Positions 1-10,828 of a DNA stretch of 64,000 nucleotides are shown here, piece after piece. The stretch's first letter is position 1, and every line of letters begins with the position of its first letter. The translations under genes were made by a program, and so were the position numbers. The notes beneath the pieces are model-generated. The model saw only the letters and a list, made by a program, of their open reading frames with translations, was not told the origin of the DNA and ran no database searches. Location: the NCBI RefSeq assembly GCF_021869535.1, contig NW_026262669.1, positions 992,001-1,056,000 of the forward strand, read 5' to 3'. Source of the DNA: Mytilus californianus. Its lineage: Eukaryota > Mollusca > Bivalvia > Mytilida > Mytilidae.

Positions 1-733
1 TGGTACAGGCATTTCTGTATGTAGAAAATGGTGGATTAAACCTGGTTTTGTTAACTACATACACATCTCACCTGTATGACAGTCGCTTATAATTTAATTA
101 TATTGACAACTATGGATGACAACTGTTTTTATGGGCTACAATTACCTTCATTTCTAGATATTTCAAAAGTTTACTTTTTGATACTTTCAAAACTATGTAT
201 CTTGCATGTAAATAAATTATTTCTGCACACAAACACTTTGGTTCTGACTTTAAGGAAGAACCACTAATTATGGGCCACATGAACAATAATATACATGACA
301 TTAGTGTAGATGTTTATACACTAGTATTTACGCATTGTTGTAATATATCTTATAGGTACACTACTTTGAAAATTTTGGAATGAAAGCTTAAGGAGATGAA
401 AAATTACTAAAGGGGCAATAAAAAAATTAGTACAAGGAATGACTGTAGGACACTTGGTGGAAGTAGTTTTTGAATCACACAAAACTAGTATGAAATCGAT
501 AGTGTGTTTAATAATAGCACGATATTAAGTATCATGAGTATGGAGGTACGTAACGTTTCAATCAATCAATTTACTTGATGCTAGATTAACAGAATAAAAA
601 ACATGTCTAAGGTAATTATGATTGATTGTTTTAGCATGTGATCTTCTATTGCGTTTTTTGTTGTTGTCTTGTTTGATACTGATTCAAAAATATTTAAAAA
701 TGAGGATTAAGGTTTGAACTCTGTGCAATGATG
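1..733. other. No gene seen
   Basis: AT-rich sequence. The open frames in this stretch (up to 63 codons) have no recognisable domain and no paired splice sites, so I treat them as chance. It probably lies in an intron or downstream of the ankyrin exon at 779-868, which reads leftwards into it. Confidence 0.6.
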
Positions 734-778
734 CTATGATTCAAACCGAGCTTCGCCTTCTACAATGTACATACTCAC

Positions 779-868
779 ATACTCATCTGTACTGTTTACA
801 AAGGCTCCATTCTGAATCAAAATTTCAGCAATTTCATCGTTCTTTGCTAAATGCAGGGGATTTTCACC
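779..868 (-). CDS. Ankyrin-repeat exon (30 codons)
   Basis: Read on the minus strand, an acceptor (tttacaacag) is followed by a 90-bp phase-0 exon and then a strong donor, GTGAGT. The translation starts GENPLHLAKN, continues EIAEILIQNG and ends NSTDEY, which is the ankyrin helix-turn-helix pattern (PLHLA, then ILIQNGAxVN). Ankyrin repeats are protein-interaction scaffolds; which protein this belongs to cannot be told from one repeat. It matches the exon type seen at 1937-2026 and 48334-48423, so it is probably the most downstream visible exon of the same minus-strand gene. Frame and both splice sites are intact. No start or stop codon of the gene is visible. Confidence 0.8.
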
Positions 869-1560
869 CTGTTGTAAAACATAAGAGAAGAACACGCTGT
901 TAATGTAGACATTTAAAGAACCAATATAGCAGACAAGAATTTTGCTACGTTTAAGAATCACTGATTTTCTGTTTCAACAGTCAACCCAGATGATGTGCCA
1001 TATATAACTATGGTGGAACATCACTATATATGTCTTTATATATAACTTCCTTATACTTTGCTAAAATGTTGATGTGTCCATGTTTTTTTCCAAAAATATG
1101 AAAAAAAGTATAGGTCACCATCATAATTGCAAGCTACAATTGCCCCTTTTTGCTTAATTGAATCATAAAAAAAGCTTTTTTGTGAGCATACAGAAATCTA
1201 TGAGATAGAATTTCGAAATCAAATATTAGAAGATATTTTTGAATATTATGCTTTCAGGAAATGAAAGAAAAAAATGATGTCATCGAACTTGTTTTCTTGC
1301 CAGTAAATTTCCAGTATATAATGTTTAATATTCGAGTATATAGGTAAGTTGAAATATTGAATCAAACAAAAACAAACAGTTGGTATCTTTTTGTCAAATT
1401 CTATTACATTCTGAAGCGTACATAACGTTTTAAGATGTCTAATATTAAAGTTGTACGCCTGAAAAGGACGTATGACGTTATACTGGTATGTGCAAAAGAC
1501 TAGATCAGCGATTCGCGGATTTTTTTATTTAACAATAGAAGTGTAGACCATAACTGAAAT

Positions 1561-1724
1561 AGGTTTAACAACTCGTGAGAAGTGGATATTGCTTGATATC
1601 AACTCTCGTTATTTAATTCAAATATTTATAATAATCTCGTCGAAGGCTCGTTTATTATTACATTGTAATTAAATAACTCGAGATGATATCAAGCGATATC
1701 CAATTCTCACTCGTTATGAAACCT
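1561..1724. repeat. Foldback (hairpin) element
   Basis: The left arm, 1561-1618 (AGGTTTAACAACTCGTGAGA onward), pairs with the right arm, 1667-1724, which ends TCGTTATGAAACCT. Both arms contain GATATC-rich sequence and a TTATTTAATT inner edge, with a loop of about 48 bases. The arms are imperfect but clearly complementary over about 58 bp. It looks like a small foldback MITE. No clear target duplication was seen and there is no coding capacity. Confidence 0.75.
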
Positions 1725-1745
1725 ATAATTATTATTACAAACACA

Positions 1746-2900
1746 ACACACATTTAATTTTAAGTCGGTCAAATTCAGCGGCAAGTCGTGTCGGATGCCT
1801 TAAAATCTATCAGTAGCTGCACCACAGTGTTTTCATAAATTAATCAGCACAAAAAATCGATAAGGATTTGATATGTTCTCTTCCCATATCACTATCAATT
1901 CGAAGGAGAATTACCTTCTTCGTAAAATATACTCAAATTGCTATCTCTGCTGTTTACATCGGCTCCATTCTGAATTAACATTTTAGCAACACCTATGTTT
2001 CTGGCCAAATGGAGAGGAGTTTGATTCTTTCATAAAATAAAACAAGTAAACTGTTTTAAAAGTGTCTAAAATCTCGAGAATAAACCAACAGTGAAATGTG
2101 CGTAAACTCTGTTAAAGGAACATTCTCTTGTGGTTTAGGCATGTTAAGGACGTGTGACGTCATACTGGTATGTGTAAAAGACTAGATCAGCGACTCGCGG
2201 AAATTTTGATTTATCAGTAGCTGCACTGAATATACAGTTAGTTTAAAAACTCTTATACGGTAATTGTAACCTCCAACCAGCTGGATGTTAAGTACACTTA
2301 CTGCAATCAACAGTTGACAACGGTAATGGTTATACAACATTCTAGTGTTTAAAATAGTGGATTATTTAAAAGAACCACTCTCGAACCATTTGAGTGTATT
2401 ACCCTTTTGTATTATATAGTCTGTCTCATGTATGTATGCTAAGTATTCCAGCTACATGTAAGTATGACGATGACATTGCAGTGTTTGTACACTATAGAAC
2501 AAAACATTGAAATAATATATACGGCAAGTTAGACAATTTCATAATAGCCATAGCAAATTCCTCTTGTTTTATGCAATGTGCATGTTCTCATATTGTACGG
2601 TGTGCTAAAATATGATGTAATAAAGCTGTCTTTATTATGCCAAAAAAAGAGAAAACGCCACACTTATTTGAATATTATCGCCTGTTAAATAAAACTTTCG
2701 GAATATAAAAGAACCATTAACATTGTGAAAACAATAGCAGGCTACCATTGTGGTGATACTATAATACAAGATATATACCTTCCCAATTTACATAATGCTT
2801 GATTCGTTAACAAGTTAATTGCACACAGATCTGTGCAATTCGTTCTTTCATATATATTTCAATGCAAAAAATTAGAAAAGAAAGAAAAACTCAAACAAAC
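1746..2900. repeat. Oldest copy (unit 0) of the ankyrin-cassette segmental repeat
   Basis: Parts of this stretch align by eye with the later units. The run around ACAACGGTAATGG, the ATTATTTAAAAGAA block and ACCCTTTTGTATTATAT also occur at about 12.8 kb and 36.4 kb. The start (TTTTAAGTCGGTCAAATTC) resembles 61.28 kb. Divergence is much greater than between units 1 and 2. It carries the damaged ankyrin exon at 1937-2026, in the same relation to flanking sequence as the intact exon at 48334-48423 in unit 3. Confidence 0.65.
1937..2026 (-). pseudogene. Ankyrin-repeat exon with lost donor site
   Basis: The minus strand encodes a full 30-codon ankyrin repeat beginning NQTPLHLARN and containing MLIQNGADVN, preceded by an AG (atgaaag). 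The frame is open. At the position where the sister exons have GTGAGT, this copy reads TTGAGT, so the canonical donor is gone. The exon is therefore probably skipped or read into the intron. The upstream acceptor also has a poor pyrimidine tract. It is the same exon type as 48334-48423. It could still be used with a cryptic donor, which only a transcript would show. Confidence 0.7.
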
Positions 2901-2959
2901 ATATTTCGCTTTAATATCTATATATTAACATGCTTAACATGCAAGATGCATGATTTTTT

Positions 2960-3440
2960 TTCTATTAGTTAGCATTTGCTTTGAACTAGCAGTACGTTGC
3001 TAGTATTAGCAGATCTGTACAGTATCTTTTTGTTGTGGGGATGTATAAGTACATGTACCTTGACACGTCTGCTCTATGTTTTTGTTTCTTGTGTTTGTGC
3101 TTTGTATCGATCTGATGAGTTTAGCCCTTTTCAACTGATTTTTATAGTTTGCTCATATGTTGTACTGTTATACCACTGTCCCATGTTAGGGGAGGGTTGG
3201 ACGCCCGCTAACATGTTTAACCCAGCTACATTATGTATGTGCCTGTCCCAAGTGAGAAGCCTGTAAATCAGTGGTTGTCGTTTGTTGCTGAATATCACAT
3301 TTGTTTTTCGTTCATTATTTTGTACATAAATCAGGCCGTTAGTTTTCTCGTTTGAATTGTTTTACATTTGCCATTTCGGGGACTTTTATAGCTGACTATG
3401 CGGTATTGATTTTACTCATGTTTGAGGGGTTCACGGTGAC
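2960..3440 (+). repeat. Dispersed mussel-type repeat
   Basis: The block contains GGACGCCCGCTAACATG, the GTGCCTGTCCCAAGTGAGAA stretch and, further on, TATAGCTGACTATGCGGTAT. I recall this combination as a very common repeat in mussel genomic and transcript sequence, but this was not searched. Diverged copies are visible within the window at about 33060-33330 and 44945-45245, and partial ones at 61560-61680 and 23330-23460. The 89-codon open frame inside it is a chance frame. Confidence 0.7.
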
Positions 3441-3852
3441 CTATAGTTGTTAAGTACCAGTCCACAGGAATCATGCAATATTTGAAAAATCTGCTGTATT
3501 GATTTTTTTCATAAAAGCTTTTTTGGGGTTTGCATTTGTAGATTAATGTAAAATCATGATTTATGTCAAATTGTAGGTGATTATATAGTATCCTTTCAAA
3601 GATATTATCAGATTTATAAAGGTACTGACTGCAGTGCATTCTATGTAAAAATATGATAATCTTATTTTTTATTCCAAGTCTTTTTAATTGAAATTGTTCA
3701 TTTGCTTGTTTAAATATATATGAAACAAACAATAAATCATATTCAAAAAACTTGGAAATAAAGTAAATAAAACTATGTTTTTGTTATTATTTTTTACTGC
3801 AAATTATCTCCCCTGGAAGAACTCTCTATGTCTTTATTGAATGTAAACAACA

Positions 3853-4229
3853 ATGGCAGACGACACTGATGAATATTACAGATGCAGTTTTTCAGTTTTT
3901 ACTAATATTAAATGTGGTCTATCTTCACATTTTCCTACATACAATACTAGGGTGTACATTAAGGACTGCCATACAAACATTTTGAGTCATCTGAGGTCAT
4001 TGAATTTAAGCCAATATTCTGAAAGCCTGACAGAAGGTCAACTTATTTGCCACAGAGTTGGAATTTTTAATTCGAGTTCCTTTCTATCAATTTGTCCATC
4101 CCACCGATTTTCCCCCGGCTTGTGCATTACCTTCACATAATGGAAAATGAAAAGCAGACAGAACAGTCACCCCAACTGTCAGCCGTGGAATTCTGTCACA
4201 GAAGGGACTACTACTTCCAGTAGGGTCAG
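3853..4229 (+). pseudogene. Exon 1 of the decayed family gene
   Basis: Starts with ATG (MADDTDEYYRCSFSVF). The frame stays open for 95 codons to a TAA at 4138. The family-like reading then continues in another frame through ALPSHNGK, a TGA at 4148-4150, and on to TVSRGILSQKGLLLPVGS before the donor GTGAGT at 4230. The exon ends in phase 1, exactly what the next exon needs to read V-L-C-K-N-C. So there is one frameshift near 4115-4125 and one stop. Confidence 0.6.
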
Positions 4230-5621
4230 GTGAGTGAAACAAAGTAAATCTCCTGATATATCCATGGTTTTCTAAAGATTACAAACAAAAAAAAAGGAAC
4301 ACCCCCCCCCCCTCCCCCCCCCCCCCCCCCCAAGGTGTTACCCTGAGTCTTGTCAAACTTAACACAACTTGTTGCTCTGTACTACTACTAGCACATGACT
4401 AGGCAAAAAAATCCTGCATTCTATGTCAATCTAAGAATGAACTGAATTTATAATTTAGTATTTTCATTATATTAACATTACATGTTTTATCCTAGTCCTA
4501 TAATAGACAATATATGACTCAGCACTTGGCGAATCCATGGGGGTGATGGCCTTAGAAAATTGCAATTTTTAAAACTTGTTGAACAGGAAAAAAACCCACT
4601 TTTTCCCTTATATTTTACAATTTAAGATACCCTCCGAATGCAGGATTTGAGGTTAAATATTAAAACAAAAAATTCTTGGGGGGTTGGGGCATTCGGATCA
4701 CTTTGTGATCTTCACCGGTGACCCTGACTTTGCATAATAAGTCCATTTTTATATCTATATGCTGACTTTTGTCATTTATTTGGCAGCTTGATAAAAGGAA
4801 AAAAAAGTAAAATAATTTTATAGAATATTGAAACATGAATGTTGAAATAACAAACAAACAAAAAATCGCTGGCCCTGAGGTCATTTATTATAGGATTCGT
4901 TTTACCTGTACCAGAACATTTTGTTATCGTTGTTCTGATTGTGTCCTTATTTGAAAATATTTCCCAGGTGATTATTAGGGGGGGGGGGTCAGGGTTTCAT
5001 AAGGACTCCAGAAAAGGGTTTTTCAAGCTTGAGATTTCGGGATTGAGCCATTTGTGGCTTTCGAGAACTGGAATTTTGAATTTCAGAATGTTGAGTTTGA
5101 AAATTTCTAAAAATTCAGGACCTCAAGATTTCATGTTTTTAAGCCCTGAATTTCAGGAACAGGGCCCCTTTTACCAGTACTCATCCTACCCCCACCCTCT
5201 TATATAATAGGGTTATTGCAAATATAAATATTGGTATAAATCACACGATGGGTGTCGAATACATGCAATATGGTAATTTAATGCACATTCTAATGCAACA
5301 TCTGTTGTAACGTCAAATTTAATTGGATAACGTTGCAAATTTCAGGGTATATATTGCCCGGTTGATACCCTCAAATATTTTACGCAAGTGCAGACGTACT
5401 TATTCACTAGTTGCATTAGAATGCATATAAGAGTACTGTAGTTGAAGATTTGTCGCCATCAATCTAAGATGTGATGGCTTCAAATCTTCAAATACAATAC
5501 AGTTATCTCCTAATTAACACATTTGATAATTTTATACATTGAATAATTCATTGCTATTCATTAAAAAAACAGTATTTGTTTTTCATCACATATAGCAAAA
5601 ATCATATAATTATTTTTTCAG
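4230..5621. other. Intron-like stretch with poly-C tract and a hairpin
   Basis: No coding signal. It holds a C tract broken once by T at 4302-4332, a G run near 4979-4990 and an inverted repeat at 5442-5491 (TTGAAGATTTGTCGCCATCA against its near-complement, 18 of 20 pairing, 10-base loop). The 88-codon frame at 4941 has no recognisable features. Confidence 0.5.
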
Positions 5622-5680
5622 TACTGTGCAAGAATTGTAAAGGAGAACTGACAGATTCGCTTACAGCATTTTCAGAAATG
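5622..5680 (+). pseudogene. Exon 2 of the decayed family gene
   Basis: Follows a good polypyrimidine acceptor (ttttttcag) and ends at GTAAGT. It enters with two bases completing a valine codon and then reads LCKNCKGELTDSLTAFSEM, with a CxxC pair that suggests half of a zinc site. It ends in phase 0. The exon itself is undamaged. Confidence 0.65.
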
Positions 5681-5870
5681 GTAAGTTATAATTTAGAAAT
5701 GCATAACAATTTTTTTTAAAGGAGTTTTTATTCAATTAAAATAGAATGCAGCTTCTAAGTTCTATGTTCTACTGTTTTCACTCAGTATACTTATTTCGCA
5801 ACAATATTATGCTTTAAAATTTAGTATTAATCTGACATGTCTATAAATCCTTAGTAAATTGTAATAATAG

Positions 5871-5972
5871 TACACTTTCATGCATGTTGAAAATGGTTGC
5901 AATTTTGATGATGGATACTCTACCAGATGCAAGGGAGAATGTGATCCAGAAGGTACAGAATTAGATAATTTG
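5871..5972 (+). pseudogene. Probable exon 3 of the decayed family gene
   Basis: 34 open codons starting YTFMHVENGC and containing DDGYSTRCKGECDPEG, phase 0 at both ends, between an AG (aataatag) and a GTAAAC donor. The acceptor is weak, so the left border is uncertain. The second cysteine pair (RCKGEC) fits the cysteine-rich N-terminal part begun in exon 2. Confidence 0.45.
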
Positions 5973-6403
5973 GTAAACAATTTTTGTTATACTATTTGAC
6001 GCATCTCAAAAATATAATGCCCAGCAATATATTCCATGAAATCTAACAATATGCAAACAATTTGTTGTAATAAAGGATATGGTGAACCTGCATGATTTTG
6101 ACATAAAAATCAAAACATGCGAATTTAAAAACAGTTAAAGCCAATTGCACACACGCATGAACTATCTATTACTTGAACATACTGAAACGTATATAAACTT
6201 CAGAAAAAACTTACAGAAATTTTTATAAAAATAAAATATATGATTGAGAATCACAACATGGAATACAAATAAAGCAAAGTTTAAATCAATTGAAATATTT
6301 ATCAATTATCGAATCAGCAATAAAGTCCCATCACTCTAAAGGGGATTAATTACCCACATGTTATCATTCTTCAATTTTTTTTAAATCTATTTTTCAAGCT
6401 GAG

Positions 6404-6469
6404 ACAAATAGCATATATATACAGGCTGATAATATTACACCAACTTTAGGGAATAAAAATACTTGTGTG
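6404..6469 (+). pseudogene. Probable exon 4 of the decayed family gene
   Basis: 22 codons (TNSIYIQADN, ending KNTCV), phase 0 at both ends. The donor is GTAAGC and the acceptor AG comes after ttttcaagctg. A second AG eight bases upstream would not keep the frame. Short and without a recognisable domain. Confidence 0.5.
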
Positions 6470-6848
6470 GTAAGCATAGTTTTATTCTTAATATGATATT
6501 ATTAAAGGCAGTCAGTGTATGTTTCACAATATGAAAAAGGAAGGATATGGGTTATGCGTCAATGAGATATAATCCTGATTAGCCTTTTTCTCAATTTTTA
6601 TAATTTATTTATGCTAAGAAACTGATTTTATTTTTAAATATGGCATGTAAACTGTCGTGCATTTGTCAAGTAATTGTCTTTCTTTAGGTAATACAATAAC
6701 ACCTAATTCGGCGTTTTACGTTTCCGCATTAAATTTCCTATGTTTCAGCATTTTTAAAGTACTCTTTTCCGCATTGTTTTTACATTGATTTTGTTAAAGG
6801 TTATTTACGTTTCTGCATTTTAATTTTTAATGTATGCCTCTTCCGTTT

Positions 6849-7396
6849 GTCAAATGGTTTCCCTGTGAAGTGTAAATTGATTGATTGTTTGTTGTTAAAT
6901 GACAAATATTTCATGCGTGTTCAGGCAAACACAAGTTTAAAAGTCAGGTTTATAATATAAAAACGAAGAGTTTTGATCCAAAAGAGTTCAAATCAGTGTG
7001 GAGTGGATGTAAGCAATTATAGGCAACATTAAGGCCTTCAACAATGACAATACCCGATACTGTAAAGTCGTTTAGAAAAGGCCCGACATGAAAAGTGTGA
7101 AACAATTGTCAAATGGTTTCCCTCTTATTTAACACAAGTGTAAATTGACTGATTGTTTGTTGCTATTTTTGTTATGCCCAGTGACAAATATTTCATGCAT
7201 GTTCAGGCAAACACGAGTTTAAAAGTCAAGTTTATAATATAAAAACGAAGAGTTGTGATCCACCGGAGTTCAAATCAGTGATAAGTGGATGTAAGAAATT
7301 ATAGGCAACTTTAAGGCCTTCAACCATGACAAAACCCGATACTGTAAAGTCGTCTAGAAAAGGCCTGACATGAAAAGTGTGAAATAATTCAAACGA
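6849..7396. repeat. Two tandem copies of a ~260-290 bp repeat
   Basis: Unit 6849-7107 and unit 7108-7396 both begin GTCAAATGGTTTCCCT. Both contain ATTTCATGC, AGGCAAACAC and CCCGATACTGTAAAGTCGT, and end near AAAGTGTGAAA. The second unit has about 30 extra bases near its start, including TGTTATGCCCAGTGAC. I recall the 'GCCCAGTGACAAATATTTCATGC' type of sequence as a common mussel repeat. It lies between exons 4 and 5 of the decayed gene. Confidence 0.8.
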
Positions 7397-7941
7397 TAAA
7401 ACTAACGGTCAAATTATACACAGTTAGGAATATGACAGGGTTGATATAAAAACAAAGATTTGGTATGATGTCAATGAGCCAACTCTCCACAAGAGACCAA
7501 ATTACACAAATATACTATAATAAAATAAAGTCTTATATATCATTAGAACCATTTTTTACAAATGAAATACAGGTAAAAATGTGGAAAGGTGGTAACGATT
7601 TATTTCGGAAAGGTAATGCACGAAAATGCGGAAACGTGAAACTGGATTTTTGCTTAAAATGTGAAAACGTAATACGCCCACTTAGTTGTAGGCATAAAAA
7701 CTGGAATTTATGTTAGTTTTTACTTAAGCTCAATTGGCAAAAGGCCATGTGATGAGCTATTGTCATCACTTGGCTCAAACGGTTGTCCATTTGTCTGTTC
7801 ACAAACTAACATTTTCATTTATTCCTCTGAAACCCATGCTCCTATATAACTGATATGTTGTATGAATTTTAAAATGCATAATTAGGTAACAATACCTCCA
7901 AGTGCCAAATATATTGATGTACTAATGTATATATATTTTAG

Positions 7942-8007
7942 GTAACTGATGACAGTCTAGATCTGCCAGTGTTAATTGAAAACAGTGAAGTGTTTGATAT
8001 GATTACT
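7942..8007 (+). pseudogene. Exon 5 of the decayed family gene
   Basis: 22 codons (VTDDSLDLPV, ending EVFDMIT), phase 0 at both ends. The acceptor tatattttag and the donor GTAAGT are both strong. Frame intact. Acidic; no domain recognised. Confidence 0.6.
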
Positions 8008-8067
8008 GTAAGTAAAAGCTGTGCAATAACCCTATAATATAAGATATCTTATAAAACCAAAGTATAT

Positions 8068-8790
8068 TATTAGCTCACCTGGCCTAAAAGGCCTTGTGAA
8101 CTTATGCCATCATTATGCGTCTGTTGTCGTCGTCGTCTGTTGTCGTCGTAAACTATTTCAAGAATCTTCCCCTCTGAAACTACAGGGCCAAATACTTTCA
8201 AACTTTAACAGAATGTTCCTTAGAATATCTAGTTTATAAATTGTATCCTAAGTTTAGATCTATCAACAAAACCGTTGCTAAAAATAGAACATTTAGAGCA
8301 ATTGTGACAAAATTAAAATGTTCATTAGGTTAAGATCTATCTGCTCTGAAATTTACAGACAATTTGGACAACCCATTGTTGGGTTGCTGCCCCTGATTTA
8401 ATAATTTTAAGGAAATTTTGCAATTTTTGGTTATTATCTTGAATATTATTATAGATAGAGATAAACTGTAAACAGCAGTAATGTTCAGCAAAGTAAGATC
8501 TACAAATAAGTCAACCTGACCAAAATTGTCAATTGGCACCTTAAGGAGTTATTGCCACTATAGTCAATTTTTCGTAAATTTTTGTAATCTTATTAAAAAA
8601 TATTCTCCTCGTAAACTAATGGGCAAAATACCTTCAAACTTTAACCTAATGTTCCTTAGGGTATCTTGTTGATAAATTGTTTCTGAAGTTTTGATCTATC
8701 AACAAACATGGCTGCTTTTGCTAAAATGTTTTATGACCAATATTGTCCATCATTTCAATTGACAGAGTCATTGCCCTTGAATGTGTCATA
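8068..8790 (+). repeat. Dispersed bivalve repeat with internal duplication
   Basis: Starts with AGCTCACCTGGCCTAAAAGG, a sequence I recall at the edge of an abundant mussel and oyster repeat. A segment with CTTCAAACTTTAAC, ATGTTCCTTAG and GATCTATCAACAAA occurs twice, at about 8190-8270 and 8630-8710, so the element holds an internal repeat spaced about 440 bp. It sits in the intron between exons 5 and 6 of the decayed gene. No coding capacity was seen. Confidence 0.65.
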
Positions 8791-8828
8791 TTTCAGACTG
8801 TATGTACAATTTTTACATTTATTTTCAG

Positions 8829-9098
8829 CCATTGAATTCTCAGTCATCCTCACAAATATCGTCATGGAGCCAGAAAAATGACAAACATTCTTTGAGTTCT
8901 ATAAACAAAGCGATGGATATATTAGGCCATGGAAAGATAAGCCCAGTCAAATTCCAGGTTCGAACTAATATAAAAGATCTAAAACCATCAACCTTGAGAT
9001 ATTTGAAAAGAAAAGCAACCACAACAGTTCATGAAGCTTTATATTTCATAGCACCAAGTCAAGCCAAGAAACTATTCCAGTTACTTCATATTGATAAA
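8829..9098 (+). pseudogene. Exon 6 of the decayed family gene (longest, intact)
   Basis: 90 open codons, phase 0 at both ends, between ttattttcag and GTATGT. It starts PLNSQSSSQISSW, contains KPSTLRYLKRKATTTV and ends KKLFQLLHIDK. The first third is serine and glutamine rich, the middle is basic and the last third looks helical. The basic stretch could bind nucleic acid, but that is only inference. A longer open frame around it simply includes intron sequence on both sides. Confidence 0.7.
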
Positions 9099-9782
9099 GT
9101 ATGTATGTCAAACTATATTCTCATGCTGCATTTTTGTATTTATAAAAAAAAACAGAGGCTCATCCCTGTCTGTTCAGTTTGGTTTGAAATAAGATCCAAA
9201 GTTTAATTTGGGTATGTGTGTCCCATGGACACTTTCTTAAATTCTCTTTTAGGAACAATTCATAGAGACTCCATTATATCATTATTTAGCCGCAGGCTGT
9301 ACATTTGTTTTACCCCCAAACAAGTTTGATTCTAATAGGACAAGTGCGGCACATTTTTAATGTCTTAAGAGACCTGCAATGACATAAGGCTTCGCAATAT
9401 GTGATTGATTTAGGTTTATACAACTATCACCATGGTCACAACAACAAAACAGCTTGATGTGCTGACCATTTTGCTCACCGTTTTTGCTTTTTGTGTGAGT
9501 GCTGTGGATTTAATTACGAGTCGATGCTCATTATTCTTACTTTTTAATGCTGAATCATATTTTTAAAAACATTGTTGGAAAAACACTGTGTGTATGTGTT
9601 TACTAGAAACAGAAATAGTCCTAAGAAGAAATAGAATATACATAAGCCACGCCTCCTTTGTCGCATGTTGCTCATATGTATTTCACATTTTCACCACGTT
9701 TGTGGTTGCAAAGCCCTTCAAGGCCATTATATTAGAATTTTACATAAAAACCTTCAGAAGATTATTTTTTTATTTAATGTAG

Positions 9783-9997
9783 GAACCATCAAGTAGAACA
9801 GAACTATCAAATACTGAGGATATCAAACTACAGCAGTTGATCATACAACTATATAATGAGTCAACAGAAATGCCAAGATTCAGCTCTTGCCAATGGTGTC
9901 CGATCTATCATAAAAAAAGCACTGCAGGACATTATGCCAGGGATCTCACAGTATGCTGTTGACACAGCCAGACAACATGCTGTTAAACATGGAAAAG
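9783..9997 (+). pseudogene. Exon 7 of the decayed family gene, frameshifted
   Basis: Begins in phase 0 (EPSSRTELSN) after aatgtag and reads to about NESTE. The family-like reading then continues in another frame (CQDSALANGVRSIIKKAL, then DIMPGISQYAVDTARQHA) to the donor at 9998. The exon is 215 bp where 214 or 217 would keep phase. That indicates a one-base insertion or two-base deletion near 9870, and it destroys the protein in this copy. Confidence 0.65.
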
Positions 9998-10224
9998 GTA
10001 GTTCTTTACTTATTAACTTTGTTCTTTGTTGCATTAAAGCCTATATGAAAGGCTAAATGTAATGAAACTACTGTCTGAAAGTATTCCATCACTCATCCCT
10101 ACACTGAGTAAAAATTTAAAAATAAGCTTATTATGCCAATAATCACTATGTTCATTTGTATTCCATCAATTGAATACAAACACAGCTGAAATCCAGGGGA
10201 CTAATTTAGTTTCCAGAAGCCTAG

Positions 10225-10252
10225 GGTGGGGGGGGGGGGGGGTGGGGGGCGG
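10225..10252. repeat. Poly-G tract
   Basis: A run of G interrupted by single T and C bases, in the intron between exons 7 and 8. It has G-quadruplex-forming potential on the plus strand, and sequencing length may be unreliable. Similar tracts occur near 20842 and 21303. Confidence 0.85.
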
Positions 10253-10448
10253 TGTCAAACATTCTGTGTAAATGGCAGTAACAGTATAACAGTAATGATA
10301 TATGGTGACAAATGTAAAAGGTGCGGAAAGGGGACAACATTGTTTTATCTATTTAGGAACAAAATACCGTCGGTTATAAAAATATGGGCATACCACCTTC
10401 ATATTTGTATTATATTTATGTAACATAGCTCAACTTCTACTTTCTTAG

Positions 10449-10783
10449 AGGTATCATCTTTTGGAACAAAGGAATTGAAATTGAGCTCAGGGGAGGTATT
10501 ACAGAATCCTGAAGTTGTGAGGACAGCCCGCCACTCTAGTATTGCAGATACCTATATATCATATTGTAAAGAGATATAATTTGAACCCCTTTCAAAAGCA
10601 ACATTGTTTAACATCCTAAGTGAGTGTCCAGCCTCTTACCGTACCAATTCGAAAGGTCTTGACAATATTGCAGCAGATGAAGTATGTGCTATGGATACAC
10701 TTTTAGAAATTATTGCTAATTTTCAAAATAGCATTGTACATCAAAATACAAATTTCAGTGATATGAAAGAGAAGCTCATCTGA
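10449..10783 (+). pseudogene. Last exon of the decayed family gene, with premature stop
   Basis: The acceptor tttcttag gives the phase needed to complete a codon with the last base of exon 7. It reads VSSFGTKELKLSSGEVLQN, then ISYCKEI, a TAA at 10577-10579, and continues in the same frame as FEPLSKATLFNILSEC and KGLDNIAADE to a TGA at 10781. The premature TAA falls exactly between two blocks that are contiguous in the family as I recall it. The usual linker between 'KHGKG' and 'FGTK' is short or missing here, so an exon may have been lost. Confidence 0.65.
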
Positions 10784-10828
10784 TATAAGCTCTACCTGAA
10801 GACAGACTTCATAGCATCATACTAGCAT

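Larger units (their letters stand above)
1464..2200. repeat. Pair of 55-bp direct repeats
   Basis: A segment at 1464-1518 starting AAGGACGTATGACGTTATAC recurs at 2146-2200 with only a few mismatches and ends CGCGG in both places. The two copies are about 680 bp apart and flank the foldback at 1561-1724 and the broken ankyrin exon at 1937-2026. Local duplication of intronic sequence is the simplest explanation. Confidence 0.75.
3853..10783 (+). pseudogene. Decayed multi-exon gene of an uncharacterised multicopy family
   Basis: Eight plus-strand exon-like segments (3853-4229, 5622-5680, 5871-5972, 6404-6469, 7942-8007, 8829-9098, 9783-9997, 10449-10783) have matching AG/GT borders and compatible phases. 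Joined, they give a protein with an N-terminal cysteine-rich part (LCKNCKGEL, then RCKGEC). A basic middle follows (LKPSTLRYLKRKATTTV), then a segment reading IIKKALQDIMPGISQYAVD, and a C-terminal block with SFGTKELKL and FEPLSKATLFNIL. I recall this layout (CxxC region, then 'ARQHA', 'FGTKxLKLxSGE', 'GLDN') as an uncharacterised family with many copies in cnidarian and molluscan proteomes; no function is known to me. Two frameshifts and two in-frame stops make this copy a pseudogene. It lies antisense inside the ankyrin gene region. Confidence 0.65.

Noticed and set aside
2997..3266. 89-codon plus-strand open frame
   Set aside because: Lies entirely within a dispersed repeat. Diverged copies at 33 and 45 kb do not keep the frame.
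8781..9206. 141-codon open frame read as a stand-alone gene
   Set aside because: Strong AG and GT sites show that only 8829-9098 is exon; the rest is intron read-through.
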